DNA from: Pseudomonadota bacterium | GTDB taxonomy: Bacteria > Pseudomonadota > Gammaproteobacteria > Xanthomonadales > Xanthomonadaceae | Length of the DNA: 44,063 nt | Direction: 5' to 3' | Assembly (NCBI GenBank): GCA_963205495.1 | Contig: CAUJIN010000049.1 | Coordinates: 1 to 44,063, forward strand | Part shown: piece by piece, positions 37,512 to 44,063 of the stretch | How positions within the stretch are numbered: position 1 is the first letter of the stretch | Layout of the letters: the number at the start of each line of letters is the position of its first letter | The notes under the pieces: model-generated | Told to the model about the DNA's origin: nothing | The model's input: the letters and a program-made list of their open reading frames with translations, nothing else | Databases searched by the model: none | Program-made: the position numbers and the translations under genes

Positions 37512-37581
37512 TCCGCCCCCGCCCGCAGTCGTCGTGGGCGACTATGCCGCCTGCGCGCCCGCCGCGAGAACCACTGCGCGG

Positions 37582-37595
37582 TGAATACGTTTACA
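37582..37595. promoter_or_regulatory. 14-bp dyad, likely shared LacI-family operator
   Basis: TGAATACGTTTACA lies in the 161-base gap between the divergent GH13 alpha-glucosidase and MFS transporter genes, 71 bases from the first and 77 from the second. It has the same core as the site at 33701-33714. One repressor bound here could control both directions. The remainder of the gap holds no gene. Confidence 0.68.
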
Positions 37596-37672
37596 GGGGC
37601 CGATGGGCGCAACCTGCGCTATACGGTGTCGTCAGGCATCCGGCACAGACCGGCACAAGGGAAGAGGGAGGC

Positions 37673-39160
37673 ATGAACGTATCCGTCATGGCGGAAAGAC
37701 CGCGCCTGTCGTTCTGGCAGATCTGGAACATGTGCTTCGGTTTCCTCGGCATCCAGTTCGGCTTTGCCCTGCAGAACGCCAACGTCAGCCGCATCTTCCA
37801 GACGCTCGGCGCGGACATGGACGCCATCCCGCTGTTGTGGGTGGCGGCACCGCTGACCGGCCTCCTGGTGCAGCCGGTCGTCGGCTATCTCTCCGACCGC
37901 ACCTGGACCGGCCTGGGACGACGCCGACCCTACTTCCTCGTCGGCGCGGTGATGGCTTCGCTCGCGCTGTTCGCCTTTCCCAACGCCCCCGCGCTCTGGG
38001 TCGCCGCCGGCATGCTGTGGGTGCTGGATGCATCGATCAACATTTCGATGGAGCCGTTTCGCGCCTTCGTCGGCGACCAGCTGCCGCCGTCGCAGCGCCC
38101 GGCCGGTTTTGCGATGCAAGGTTTCTTCATCGGCACGGGCTCGGTCGTGGCCAGCCTGCTGCCCTTCCTGCTGGAAAAGGCCGGCGTGGCGAACACCGCG
38201 CCGGAAGGGCAGATTCCCGACACCGTGCGCTACGCCTTCTACGCCGGCGGCGCGGTGCTGCTGGGCGCGATCGGCTGGACCGTCCTGCGCACGCGCGAGT
38301 ACCCGCCCGAGGCAATGGCACGCTGGGACGCCTCGCCCGCGCCGCCGCGGCGCGCCGGCAATCCCGGCCTCGTGCGCCGCCTCGCCGCTGCCGCCGTGCT
38401 GGCCGGCGTGCTGCTGGCCGTCGTCGTGGCCACGCGCGACCTCGATCCGGCGCTCCACATCCTTGCGGGCCTCCTGGCGGGAGTTGGACTGGCCTTCCTG
38501 CTTCGCACTTGTCTTTCCTGCGACAACGCCTTCACCCGCATCCTGGACGACGTGCGCGACATGCCGCCGACGATGGCACAGCTCGCCCCGGTGCAGTTCT
38601 TTTCATGGTTCGCGCTGTTCGCGATGTGGATCTACACCACGGCGGCGGTCACCGAAGTGCACTTCAACAGCACCGATCCGGCCTCGGCGGCGTACAACAG
38701 CGGTGCCAACTGGGTCGGCGTGCTGTTCGCGGCCTACAACGGCTTCGCCGCGCTGGCCGCCATCGCCATTCCCGCGATGGTGCGTCACCTCGGGCTGTGC
38801 GGCAGCCATCTGGTCAACACCGCGCTCGGCGGGCTGGGCCTCCTGTCGATCGGCTGGATCGAGGATCCGCGCTGGCTGCTGCTGTCGATGGTCGGAGTCG
38901 GCATCGCGTGGGCCTCGATCCTGTCCCTGCCCTACGCCATGCTGGCCAATGCGGTACCGGCGGTGAAGATGGGCACCTACATGGGCATCTTCAATTTCTT
39001 CATCGTGATTCCGCAGCTGGTGGCCGCCAGCCTGCTCGGCTTCCTGCTGAAAAACTTCCTGGGCGGCAGTCCGATCAACGCACTGGCGGCTGGCGGCATC
39101 AGCCTGATCCTGGCCGGCCTGTGCGTGTTGCTGGTGCGCCTGCCCGACACACGCGAATGA
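37673..39160 (+). CDS. MFS transporter, maltose/sugar type (SLC45-like)
   Basis: This 495-residue inner-membrane carrier has about 12 hydrophobic segments with a longer central loop. The text LSFWQIWNMCFGFLGIQFGFALQNANVSRIFQTLGAD, VGYLSDRTWTGLGRRRPYFLVGA, MEPFRAFVGDQLP and MGTYMGIFNFFIVIPQ is typical of the glycoside/maltose branch (Caulobacter MalY, plant SUT-like), which takes up maltose-type disaccharides, probably with protons. The ATG at 37673 follows AGAGGGAGG. Seven bases separate the stop from the amylase gene, so they are co-transcribed. Confidence 0.92.
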   Translation: MNVSVMAERPRLSFWQIWNMCFGFLGIQFGFALQNANVSRIFQTLGADMDAIPLLWVAAPLTGLLVQPVVGYLSDRTWTGLGRRRPYFLVGAVMASLALFAFPNAPALWVAAGMLWVLDASINISMEPFRAFVGDQLPPSQRPAGFAMQGFFIGTGSVVASLLPFLLEKAGVANTAPEGQIPDTVRYAFYAGGAVLLGAIGWTVLRTREYPPEAMARWDASPAPPRRAGNPGLVRRLAAAAVLAGVLLAVVVATRDLDPALHILAGLLAGVGLAFLLRTCLSCDNAFTRILDDVRDMPPTMAQLAPVQFFSWFALFAMWIYTTAAVTEVHFNSTDPASAAYNSGANWVGVLFAAYNGFAALAAIAIPAMVRHLGLCGSHLVNTALGGLGLLSIGWIEDPRWLLLSMVGVGIAWASILSLPYAMLANAVPAVKMGTYMGIFNFFIVIPQLVAASLLGFLLKNFLGGSPINALAAGGISLILAGLCVLLVRLPDTRE

Positions 39161-39167
39161 GGTCGTG

Positions 39168-40889
39168 ATGTTCCACTTTCCCCGCATCCTGTCCGCATTG
39201 GCCTGTGCCGTGGCTCTGGCGGCCTGCGCCCCGCAGGCACCCGATGCGTCCGCGACATCCGCGGCGGTGGCGTCGTATTACGGCACCCTGGAGCCGTTCG
39301 CACGCGAAGCGGTGTACTTCGTGATGACCGACCGCTTCGTCAACGGCGATCCGGCCAACGACCAGCGCGATCAGGGCACCTTCGACATCCCGCTGGTGTC
39401 CTGCAGCGGCGTGGCCGGCAACATCGGCTACCTGGGCGGGGATTTCCGCGGGCTGGCCGACCATCTCGACTACATCGCCGAAATGGGCTTTACCGCGGTG
39501 TGGATCACGCCGGTGGTGGACAACCCGGACGAGCCCTTCAGCGGCGGCACCGCGCCGACCTGCGGCGGAAGCCTCGCCGACCGCGGCAAAACCGGCTACC
39601 ACGGCTACTGGGGCGTGGACTTCAATACGCTCGATGAGCACCTGCCCAGCCCGGGCATGGGCTTTCGCGAGTTGGCCGATGCCCTGCACGCGCACGGCAT
39701 GAAGCTGGTGCTGGATATCGTGGGCAACCACGGCTCCCCGGCCTGGGGCATGGAGCACGACCAGCCCAAGTTCGGAAAGATCTTCGACCGCGACGGCACG
39801 CTGCTCGCCGACCACCAGAACCTTGATCCGACCCGGCTCGATCCCGCCGGCAACCCGCTGCACCGTTTCTACAGCGCGCGCGGCCCGGTGGAAGGCGAGG
39901 GTTTCCTGGAGGGAAACCTGGCGCAGCTTTCCGATTTCGATCCGGACAACCCGGCCGTGCTCGATTACCTGGTCGATGCCTACTCCGGCTGGATCGAACA
40001 GGGTGCCGACGCCTTCCGCATCGACACCATCGCCTGGATGCCGGATGCGTTCTGGCAGGCGTTCACGCAGCGCATCCGCGCCAAACGCCCAGGCTTCTTC
40101 ATGTTCGGCGAGGCCTTCAACTACGACGCCGAAGTCATCGCCCGCCACACCCTGCCCGGCCAGGGTGAAACCAGCGTGCTGGACTTCCCGATGAAAGAGG
40201 CGATGGAGGCGGCCTTCGGCCACGCGCAGGCCGGCTTCGCGCGCCTCGCGCCGGCCCTGTACCTCACCGACGGGCCGTATGCGAATCCCTACGACCTGGC
40301 CACTTTCTACGACAACCACGACATGCCGCGCCTGGACGCCAGCGATGCCGGCTTCATCGACGCGCATCACTGGCTGTTCACCGCACGCGGCATTCCGGTG
40401 GTCTATTACGGCTCGGAAATGGGCTTCATGCGCGGGCGGCCGGAGCACGGCGGCAACCGCAACTATTTCGGCGTCGAGGGCATCGAAGCGGCCAGAACCA
40501 GTCCGATCCGCGCGGCGCTCATCCGCATCGCGCGGGCGCGCGCCGCTTCGCCAGCGCTGCAGCGCGGCCTGCAGGTCAATCTCGAACTCAACGGCACGCG
40601 CGCGGCGTTCTATCGCGTCTACCAGCATCAGGGCGAACATCAGATCGCGCTGGTGCTGCTCAACAAGGGCGATACGGCGGCGCGTTTCGCGGTTGATTCG
40701 ATGCTGCAGGCGGGGCGCTGGACCTCGGCGCTGGATGGCGGCGTGGTCGAGGTCGCTGCAGGCGGCAAGCTTGAAGCCAGCGTTCCGGCACATGGCGTGC
40801 AGGTCTACCTGCTGGATGCCGCCGTCACCGAACCGACGCTCGTCACGACGCTGGATGCGGCGATGGCGAGAGCGCGGCCGCAGCGATAA
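39168..40889 (+). CDS. Lipoprotein GH13 alpha-amylase / cyclomaltodextrinase-like enzyme
   Basis: This 573-residue enzyme is exported as a lipoprotein (lipobox LAAC, C20) and probably sits on the outer membrane or faces the periplasm, where it cuts longer alpha-glucans. The GH13 catalytic residues are D286 (DAFRIDTIAW), E315 (FMFGEAF) and D385 (FYDNHDMPRLD); GYLGGDFRGL and YHGYWGVDFN match cyclodextrin-acting amylases. A compact beta-domain closes the chain. GAGG lies five bases before the ATG at 39168; a GTG one codon earlier is less likely. Confidence 0.92.
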   Translation: MFHFPRILSALACAVALAACAPQAPDASATSAAVASYYGTLEPFAREAVYFVMTDRFVNGDPANDQRDQGTFDIPLVSCSGVAGNIGYLGGDFRGLADHLDYIAEMGFTAVWITPVVDNPDEPFSGGTAPTCGGSLADRGKTGYHGYWGVDFNTLDEHLPSPGMGFRELADALHAHGMKLVLDIVGNHGSPAWGMEHDQPKFGKIFDRDGTLLADHQNLDPTRLDPAGNPLHRFYSARGPVEGEGFLEGNLAQLSDFDPDNPAVLDYLVDAYSGWIEQGADAFRIDTIAWMPDAFWQAFTQRIRAKRPGFFMFGEAFNYDAEVIARHTLPGQGETSVLDFPMKEAMEAAFGHAQAGFARLAPALYLTDGPYANPYDLATFYDNHDMPRLDASDAGFIDAHHWLFTARGIPVVYYGSEMGFMRGRPEHGGNRNYFGVEGIEAARTSPIRAALIRIARARAASPALQRGLQVNLELNGTRAAFYRVYQHQGEHQIALVLLNKGDTAARFAVDSMLQAGRWTSALDGGVVEVAAGGKLEASVPAHGVQVYLLDAAVTEPTLVTTLDAAMARARPQR

Positions 40890-40912
40890 GGCATCCGCAG
40901 CCGGGCAAGCTC

Positions 40913-40963
40913 GGCTCTGCGAGAGCCATCTCGTCGCTGCCGTAGAGCGGAGCTTGCTCCGCT
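40913..40963. terminator. Two tandem hairpins between convergent genes, REP-like
   Basis: GGCTCT/AGAGCC (40913-40927) is a 6-bp stem with loop GCG. AGCGGAGC/GCTCCGCT (40946-40963) is an 8-bp dyad around TT. The second, with flanking GTAG, looks like the short GTAGAGCGGAGCTTGC elements that are repeated between genes in many Xanthomonadales and pseudomonads. Only one copy is in this window. It would end both the amylase and the lacI transcripts. Confidence 0.55.
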
Positions 40964-40976
40964 GCCACATCCAGGT

Positions 40977-42023
40977 TCAGGCAATGCTGGAGGCGCGCAC
41001 GTCCAGGGTCGGCTGCAGCATCAGGCTGACGGCGTCCTCGCCGCGCACCTGCGCCAGCAGCGCCTGCACCAGGAGCTCGCCCGCCGTGGTGGTGTCCTGC
41101 ACCACGGTGGTGAGCGGTGGATTGCAGAAGCGCGCCATCGGCGTGCCGTCGAAACCGACCACCGCCACATCCGCCGGCACCCGCAGGCCGGCGTCCTGCA
41201 GCGCGCGCATCGCCCCGATGGCGATCAGGTCGCTGGCGGCGAACACCGCATCGAACGACCGCCCGTGCGCCAGCAGCGCCCGCGCCGCCTCGTAGCCGGC
41301 CTGTTCGGTGCTGTCGGCATTCACCTGAAGCTCGGCAGCCAGACTGAGGCCCGCTTCCGCCAGCGCCTGCGCACAGCCGCGGTGGCGGGCCTGGAACTCC
41401 GGGAACCCGTCGCTGGCGTTCCCGAGGAAGGCGATGCGCCGCCGCCCCAGCTGCAGCAGGTGGCGGCCGGCGAGCCGCCCGCCGTTGGCGTTGTCGCAGC
41501 CGATCGTCACCCCGGGCTGGTCGGGCCAGACGTGTCCCCAGCGCACGAAATGCGTGCCCTGCGCGACCAGCTGCGCCAGCGTGCTCTCGTAGGCCAGGTA
41601 GTCGCCATAGCCCAGCAGGATCAGCCCGTCGGCCTTCATGCTGTCGTCGTAGTCGGCGTGCCAGTCGTCGGAAAGCTGCTGGAACGATACCAGGAGATCG
41701 TGCCCGTGCCGGGCGCAGGCGCGCGTGATCGAGCCCAGCATCGCGAGGAAGAACGGATTGATGTGCGAGTCGTCCGCGGTCGGGTCCTCGAACAGCAGCA
41801 GCGCCAGGGTGCCGGCACGCTGGGTGCGCAGGCTGGAGGCGTGGCGATCGACCTTGTAGTTGAGCTCGCGCACCGCCTCCTCGACGCGGCAGCGGGTGTC
41901 GGCGTTGACCAGCGGGCTGCCGCGCAGCACGCGCGACACCGTTGCCTGCGATACCCCGGCACGATGCGCGATGTCGAGCGAGGTGACGCGGGTCTTCTTG
42001 CTGGAGCGGCGCGCCTGGACCAT
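40977..42023 (-). CDS. LacI-family transcriptional regulator
   Basis: This 348-residue repressor has an N-terminal helix-turn-helix (TSLDIAHRAGVSQATVSRVLRGSPLVNADTRCRVEEAVRELNY, about 14-56) with a hinge, then a periplasmic-binding-protein-like ligand domain (about 65-345; LILLGYGD, VVGFDGTPMARFCNPPLTTV). It lies at the end of the glucan locus, convergent with the amylase gene, and probably controls the receptor, GH13/GH97 and MFS/amylase transcripts through the two 14-bp dyads. The inducer is likely a malto-oligosaccharide or glucose derivative; this is inferred. A TACACT box ends six bases before the ATG, so the mRNA may be leaderless. Confidence 0.92.
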   Translation of the reverse strand: MVQARRSSKKTRVTSLDIAHRAGVSQATVSRVLRGSPLVNADTRCRVEEAVRELNYKVDRHASSLRTQRAGTLALLLFEDPTADDSHINPFFLAMLGSITRACARHGHDLLVSFQQLSDDWHADYDDSMKADGLILLGYGDYLAYESTLAQLVAQGTHFVRWGHVWPDQPGVTIGCDNANGGRLAGRHLLQLGRRRIAFLGNASDGFPEFQARHRGCAQALAEAGLSLAAELQVNADSTEQAGYEAARALLAHGRSFDAVFAASDLIAIGAMRALQDAGLRVPADVAVVGFDGTPMARFCNPPLTTVVQDTTTAGELLVQALLAQVRGEDAVSLMLQPTLDVRASSIA

Positions 42024-42034
42024 GGCGCGAGTGT

Positions 42035-42060
42035 AGCAAACGCCGCGCGCGGCGGTTGCT
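42035..42060. repeat. Large near-perfect dyad before the lacI-type gene
   Basis: AGCAA (42035-42039) pairs with TTGCT (42056-42060) around the 14-base palindrome CGCCGCGCGCGGCG (42041-42054), with one mismatch pair. It touches the stop codon of the lipoprotein gene and ends 11 bases before the regulator start on the minus strand. It may be a terminator of the lipoprotein transcript or an auto-regulatory operator; no T-run follows. Confidence 0.5.
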
Positions 42061-42797
42061 CAGCGCGTCCCGATGGTCTGCGGGTCGTAGCCGCCGACCT
42101 CGAACTCCATCGTCACCGGGCCGGCTTCCTTGAGCGTGGTCTCGATGCGGACGACCTGCGCACCCGGCAGGTTGGCGGCGAAATGCGGGAAATCCTTGAC
42201 GAAGATGGCGTGTTCGCCGGTCTCGGGGATCTCGCCATCCACCTCGCGCGGCGCGGCACCATCGAAATGCACCACCAGCCGGCAGGGCGAAGTGCAGGTG
42301 AAGGGGCCGCGCTCGGACAGCAGGTACACGTCGTCGCCCCACTGCGGGTGGCGGCGCAGCACCAGCCGGCCGCGCGGTGCCGGCTCGCCGTTCTTGGCCG
42401 GGCCCAGCGCCTCCTTGGCGAAGATATAGGCGCTGCGCACGCGGCCGCCGGCCTCGGCGTCATGTTCGTCGTGGTAAACCCACAGCCCCTTTAGGCGCTG
42501 CATCTTGCGCTCCTCGCCCACCTGCGCGCGCAGCGCCTCCACGTCGGGCTTGAGTTCGGCAGCGGCGCGGGTCTGCGGGAAGTTCTTGAGCACGTGGTCG
42601 GCGATGTTGAGCGCCAGATCCGCTCGCCCGGTGGCCTTGAGCTGGTGGTAGTTCTCCAGCTGCTTCTGCGCGGCCGCTTCGACGCGAGCCTGCTGCACGG
42701 ACTGTTTCTCTGCCTCGGTGGGAACGCCGTCGCAGGCGGCAAGGCCGAGCGCCACGACCAGGGTCAACGCGGTGGAAAAGAGGGCTTTGCGGCTCAT
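42060..42797 (-). CDS. Predicted lipoprotein, unknown function
   Basis: This 245-residue protein starts with a lipoprotein signal (lipobox LAAC, C22). The first 90 residues after it are helical and charged (EAEKQSVQQARVEAAAQKQLENYHQL...), with a short TPR-like NIADHVLKNFPQTRAAAELKP. The C-terminal part is beta-rich with two cysteines close together (GPFTCTSPCRLVVHFDGA), probably a disulfide. I do not recognise the family. Its ATG overlaps the hydrolase stop codon by 4 bp and GGGAG lies eight bases upstream, so the pair is coupled. Confidence 0.8.
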   Translation of the reverse strand: MSRKALFSTALTLVVALGLAACDGVPTEAEKQSVQQARVEAAAQKQLENYHQLKATGRADLALNIADHVLKNFPQTRAAAELKPDVEALRAQVGEERKMQRLKGLWVYHDEHDAEAGGRVRSAYIFAKEALGPAKNGEPAPRGRLVLRRHPQWGDDVYLLSERGPFTCTSPCRLVVHFDGAAPREVDGEIPETGEHAIFVKDFPHFAANLPGAQVVRIETTLKEAGPVTMEFEVGGYDPQTIGTR

Positions 42798-43717
42798 TGC
42801 AGGAACTCCCGGAGTGCTGCCGCCGTGGCGGCTGTCTGTTCCATCATCGGCATGTGCGAGGTGCCATCCAGCAGCACCGTGCGGCTGTCGGGAAGGATTT
42901 GAGCATAAATCGAGGCGGCGCTGGCATCGACGATGCGATCGCCCGCAGTCCAAAGCAGCAGGGTCGGGGCGCGGATCGAGCCGGCCTCGCGCTGCGGAAG
43001 GAAGGCGCCCTCGCCCAGGCCGATGCTGGCCAGCACGTCGCGCTCGAATCCGGCATCGGCCACGCGCCGCTTCACCAGCCAGCGCGCCACGGTACGCGGC
43101 ACCCACGGCGGGCGCTCGAACACCAGCGCGAGGTAGCGGCGCAAGCCGGCGACATCCTCCACCGCGAATGGATTGGTTCCATCCAGCACCGCCTGGCCGA
43201 AGGCGTTGTCCTCGAAGCGCACGCCCGCCGCATTCATCAGCACCAGCCGGCGCACCTTGTCCGGATGCCGCGCAGCCAGCACGGCCGCGATGCCGCCGCC
43301 CATGGAGTGGCCCACCATATCCACCGGTTCACCGATCACCGTGTCGATGAAGGCGGCCAATCGGTCGGCCTGCGCGGCGTAGCCGGGATCCTCGCCTTCG
43401 CGGCGCTCGCTCTCGCCCCAGCCGGGAAGATCGGGTGCGTACTGGCGCCGTTCCGCCCCCAGCGCGGCCATCATCGGCAGCCAGTTCTCCTTCATGCCGG
43501 TGAAGCCGTGGACGTGCAGGATCGGCGTACCGGTCGCGCGGCCGCTTTGCAGATAGGCGACCTCGCCCGCGGGCAAGGCCACCCGAGCCACCCGCGCGCC
43601 GGCGCGGCGGCGCTGGCGCGCGAACTCGAAACCCACCAGCCGCTGCGGTCGCGTCAGCCAGAGCCCAGCCGCGCCAAGCGCCAGACCCGCGAGCACGAGC
43701 GTGAAGGACTTGTCCAT
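42794..43717 (-). CDS. Alpha/beta-hydrolase fold protein with N-terminal membrane anchor
   Basis: This 307-residue hydrolase has a hydrophobic N-terminal segment (about 5-21) that could anchor it in the inner membrane or act as a signal. The nucleophile S138 lies in VGHSMGGGIAAVLA, the oxyanion text is HVHGFTGMKENWLPMM, and the acid and histidine are likely in LLWTAGDRIVD and GTSHMPMME. The arrangement resembles esterases and lipases of the LipG/haloperoxidase-like group. The substrate is unknown. It overlaps the downstream lipoprotein gene by 4 bp and lies 27 bases after the peptidase gene. Confidence 0.87.
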   Translation of the reverse strand: MDKSFTLVLAGLALGAAGLWLTRPQRLVGFEFARQRRRAGARVARVALPAGEVAYLQSGRATGTPILHVHGFTGMKENWLPMMAALGAERRQYAPDLPGWGESERREGEDPGYAAQADRLAAFIDTVIGEPVDMVGHSMGGGIAAVLAARHPDKVRRLVLMNAAGVRFEDNAFGQAVLDGTNPFAVEDVAGLRRYLALVFERPPWVPRTVARWLVKRRVADAGFERDVLASIGLGEGAFLPQREAGSIRAPTLLLWTAGDRIVDASAASIYAQILPDSRTVLLDGTSHMPMMEQTAATAAALREFLQ

Positions 43718-43744
43718 CCGCGTCGCGCGCCACGCCGGAGGCGA

Positions 43745-44063
43745 TCAACGCTTCCTGTCGGCCAGAATGGCCTCGACCGAAGCGGTGGTGATCGGGTGGT
43801 AACCCGGCCGCGCGCGCTCGAACACCTGCTGGGCGAACTCGCGCCCTTCGCGGCTGGCGACCAGCGCCGAGTAGATCGGCAGGATCAGCTTGCGCCGCCC
43901 CACCCGCTGCAGGAACTCGGCTATCGCCGGGCGCGCCTCGAAGTAGCCGCTGCGCACCGTCAGCGGGAACCAGCGCATCAGGATTTCCCCGTTCTGCGAG
44001 GCGGTGAATCCGAAGGCCGCGTCCAGCTCAACCAGTTTCTCGTTCGACAGCTTGGCCGGCATG
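43745..44063 (-). CDS. M1-family aminopeptidase (LTA4 hydrolase-like), C-terminal part only
   Basis: The frame is open to the right edge, so the gene's 5' part lies outside. The 106 visible codons match the helical C-terminal domain of leukotriene-A4-hydrolase-like M1 aminopeptidases: LVELDAAFGFTASQNGEILMRWFPLTVRSGYFEARPAIAEFLQRVGRRKLILPIY and the closing FERARPGYHPITTASVEAILA. The HExxH zinc site would be upstream and cannot be checked. The methionine codon at 44062 is internal, not a start. Confidence 0.78.
   Translation of the reverse strand, partial: MPAKLSNEKLVELDAAFGFTASQNGEILMRWFPLTVRSGYFEARPAIAEFLQRVGRRKLILPIYSALVASREGREFAQQVFERARPGYHPITTASVEAILADRKR

Overview
The window is GC-rich (roughly two thirds G+C by eye), densely packed chromosomal DNA. 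It most resembles a gammaproteobacterium of the Xanthomonadales (Xanthomonadaceae/Rhodanobacteraceae). This placement is inferred from family content, not from a marker gene. The clues are a plant-type glutamate-cysteine ligase, an Entner-Doudoroff (ED) cluster with its own glucokinase, a large TonB-dependent receptor of the Xanthomonas/Caulobacter carbohydrate type, GH97 and GH13 alpha-glucosidases, and a secreted protein with abnormal-spindle-like repeats. I found no rRNA, tRNA, CRISPR array, phage gene or transposase.

Layout. 1-1684: 3'-truncated secreted repeat protein. 1894-3683: LuxR-type response regulator and HisKA_3 kinase, translationally coupled. 3753-7029: UPF0149/SEC-C protein, plant-type GshA and an ADP-ribosylglycohydrolase, all on the minus strand. 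7209-7847: hemolysin III (PAQR) membrane protein. 7924-9958: polyprenyl-type glycosyltransferase, sigma-70-family factor and single-pass membrane protein, a coupled trio. 9986-11662: mtgA and hslO, divergent with only 30 bp between start codons. 11668-14643: GAF-GAF-GGDEF-EAL protein. 14968-15987: unrecognised exported protein with a barrel-like C-terminus. 16035-18551: PlsB. 18633-22772: two lipoproteins and Rep helicase. 22843-23526: Sel1-like exported protein.

23676-29308 is an almost gap-free ED operon, zwf-pgl-edd-glk-eda, which converts glucose through 6-phosphogluconate to pyruvate and glyceraldehyde 3-phosphate. It meets, stop codon against stop codon, a sodium:solute symporter that may bring in glucose. 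Then comes an alpha-glucan uptake and breakdown locus (29309-42023): symporter, TonB-dependent receptor, exported GH97 alpha-glucosidase, cytoplasmic-type GH13 alpha-glucosidase, MFS maltose-type transporter, lipoprotein GH13 amylase/cyclomaltodextrinase and a LacI-family regulator. Two near-identical 14-bp dyads (33701-33714 and 37582-37595), one upstream of the receptor and one between the divergent GH13 and MFS genes, are the likely regulator operators. A working model: the surface amylase cuts glucans, the receptor imports oligosaccharides, periplasmic GH97 and cytoplasmic GH13 release glucose, the MFS and SSS carriers cross the inner membrane, and glucokinase feeds the ED enzymes next door.

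The right end (42060-44063) has a lipoprotein and an alpha/beta hydrolase in an overlapping pair, then the C-terminus of an M1-family aminopeptidase. The parts most worth follow-up are the shared dyad operators, the uncharacterised glycosyltransferase/sigma/membrane-protein trio, the hairpin-bearing leader of the gene at 14968, and a terminator-ended AT-rich intergenic region near 19663-19840 that could encode a small RNA.
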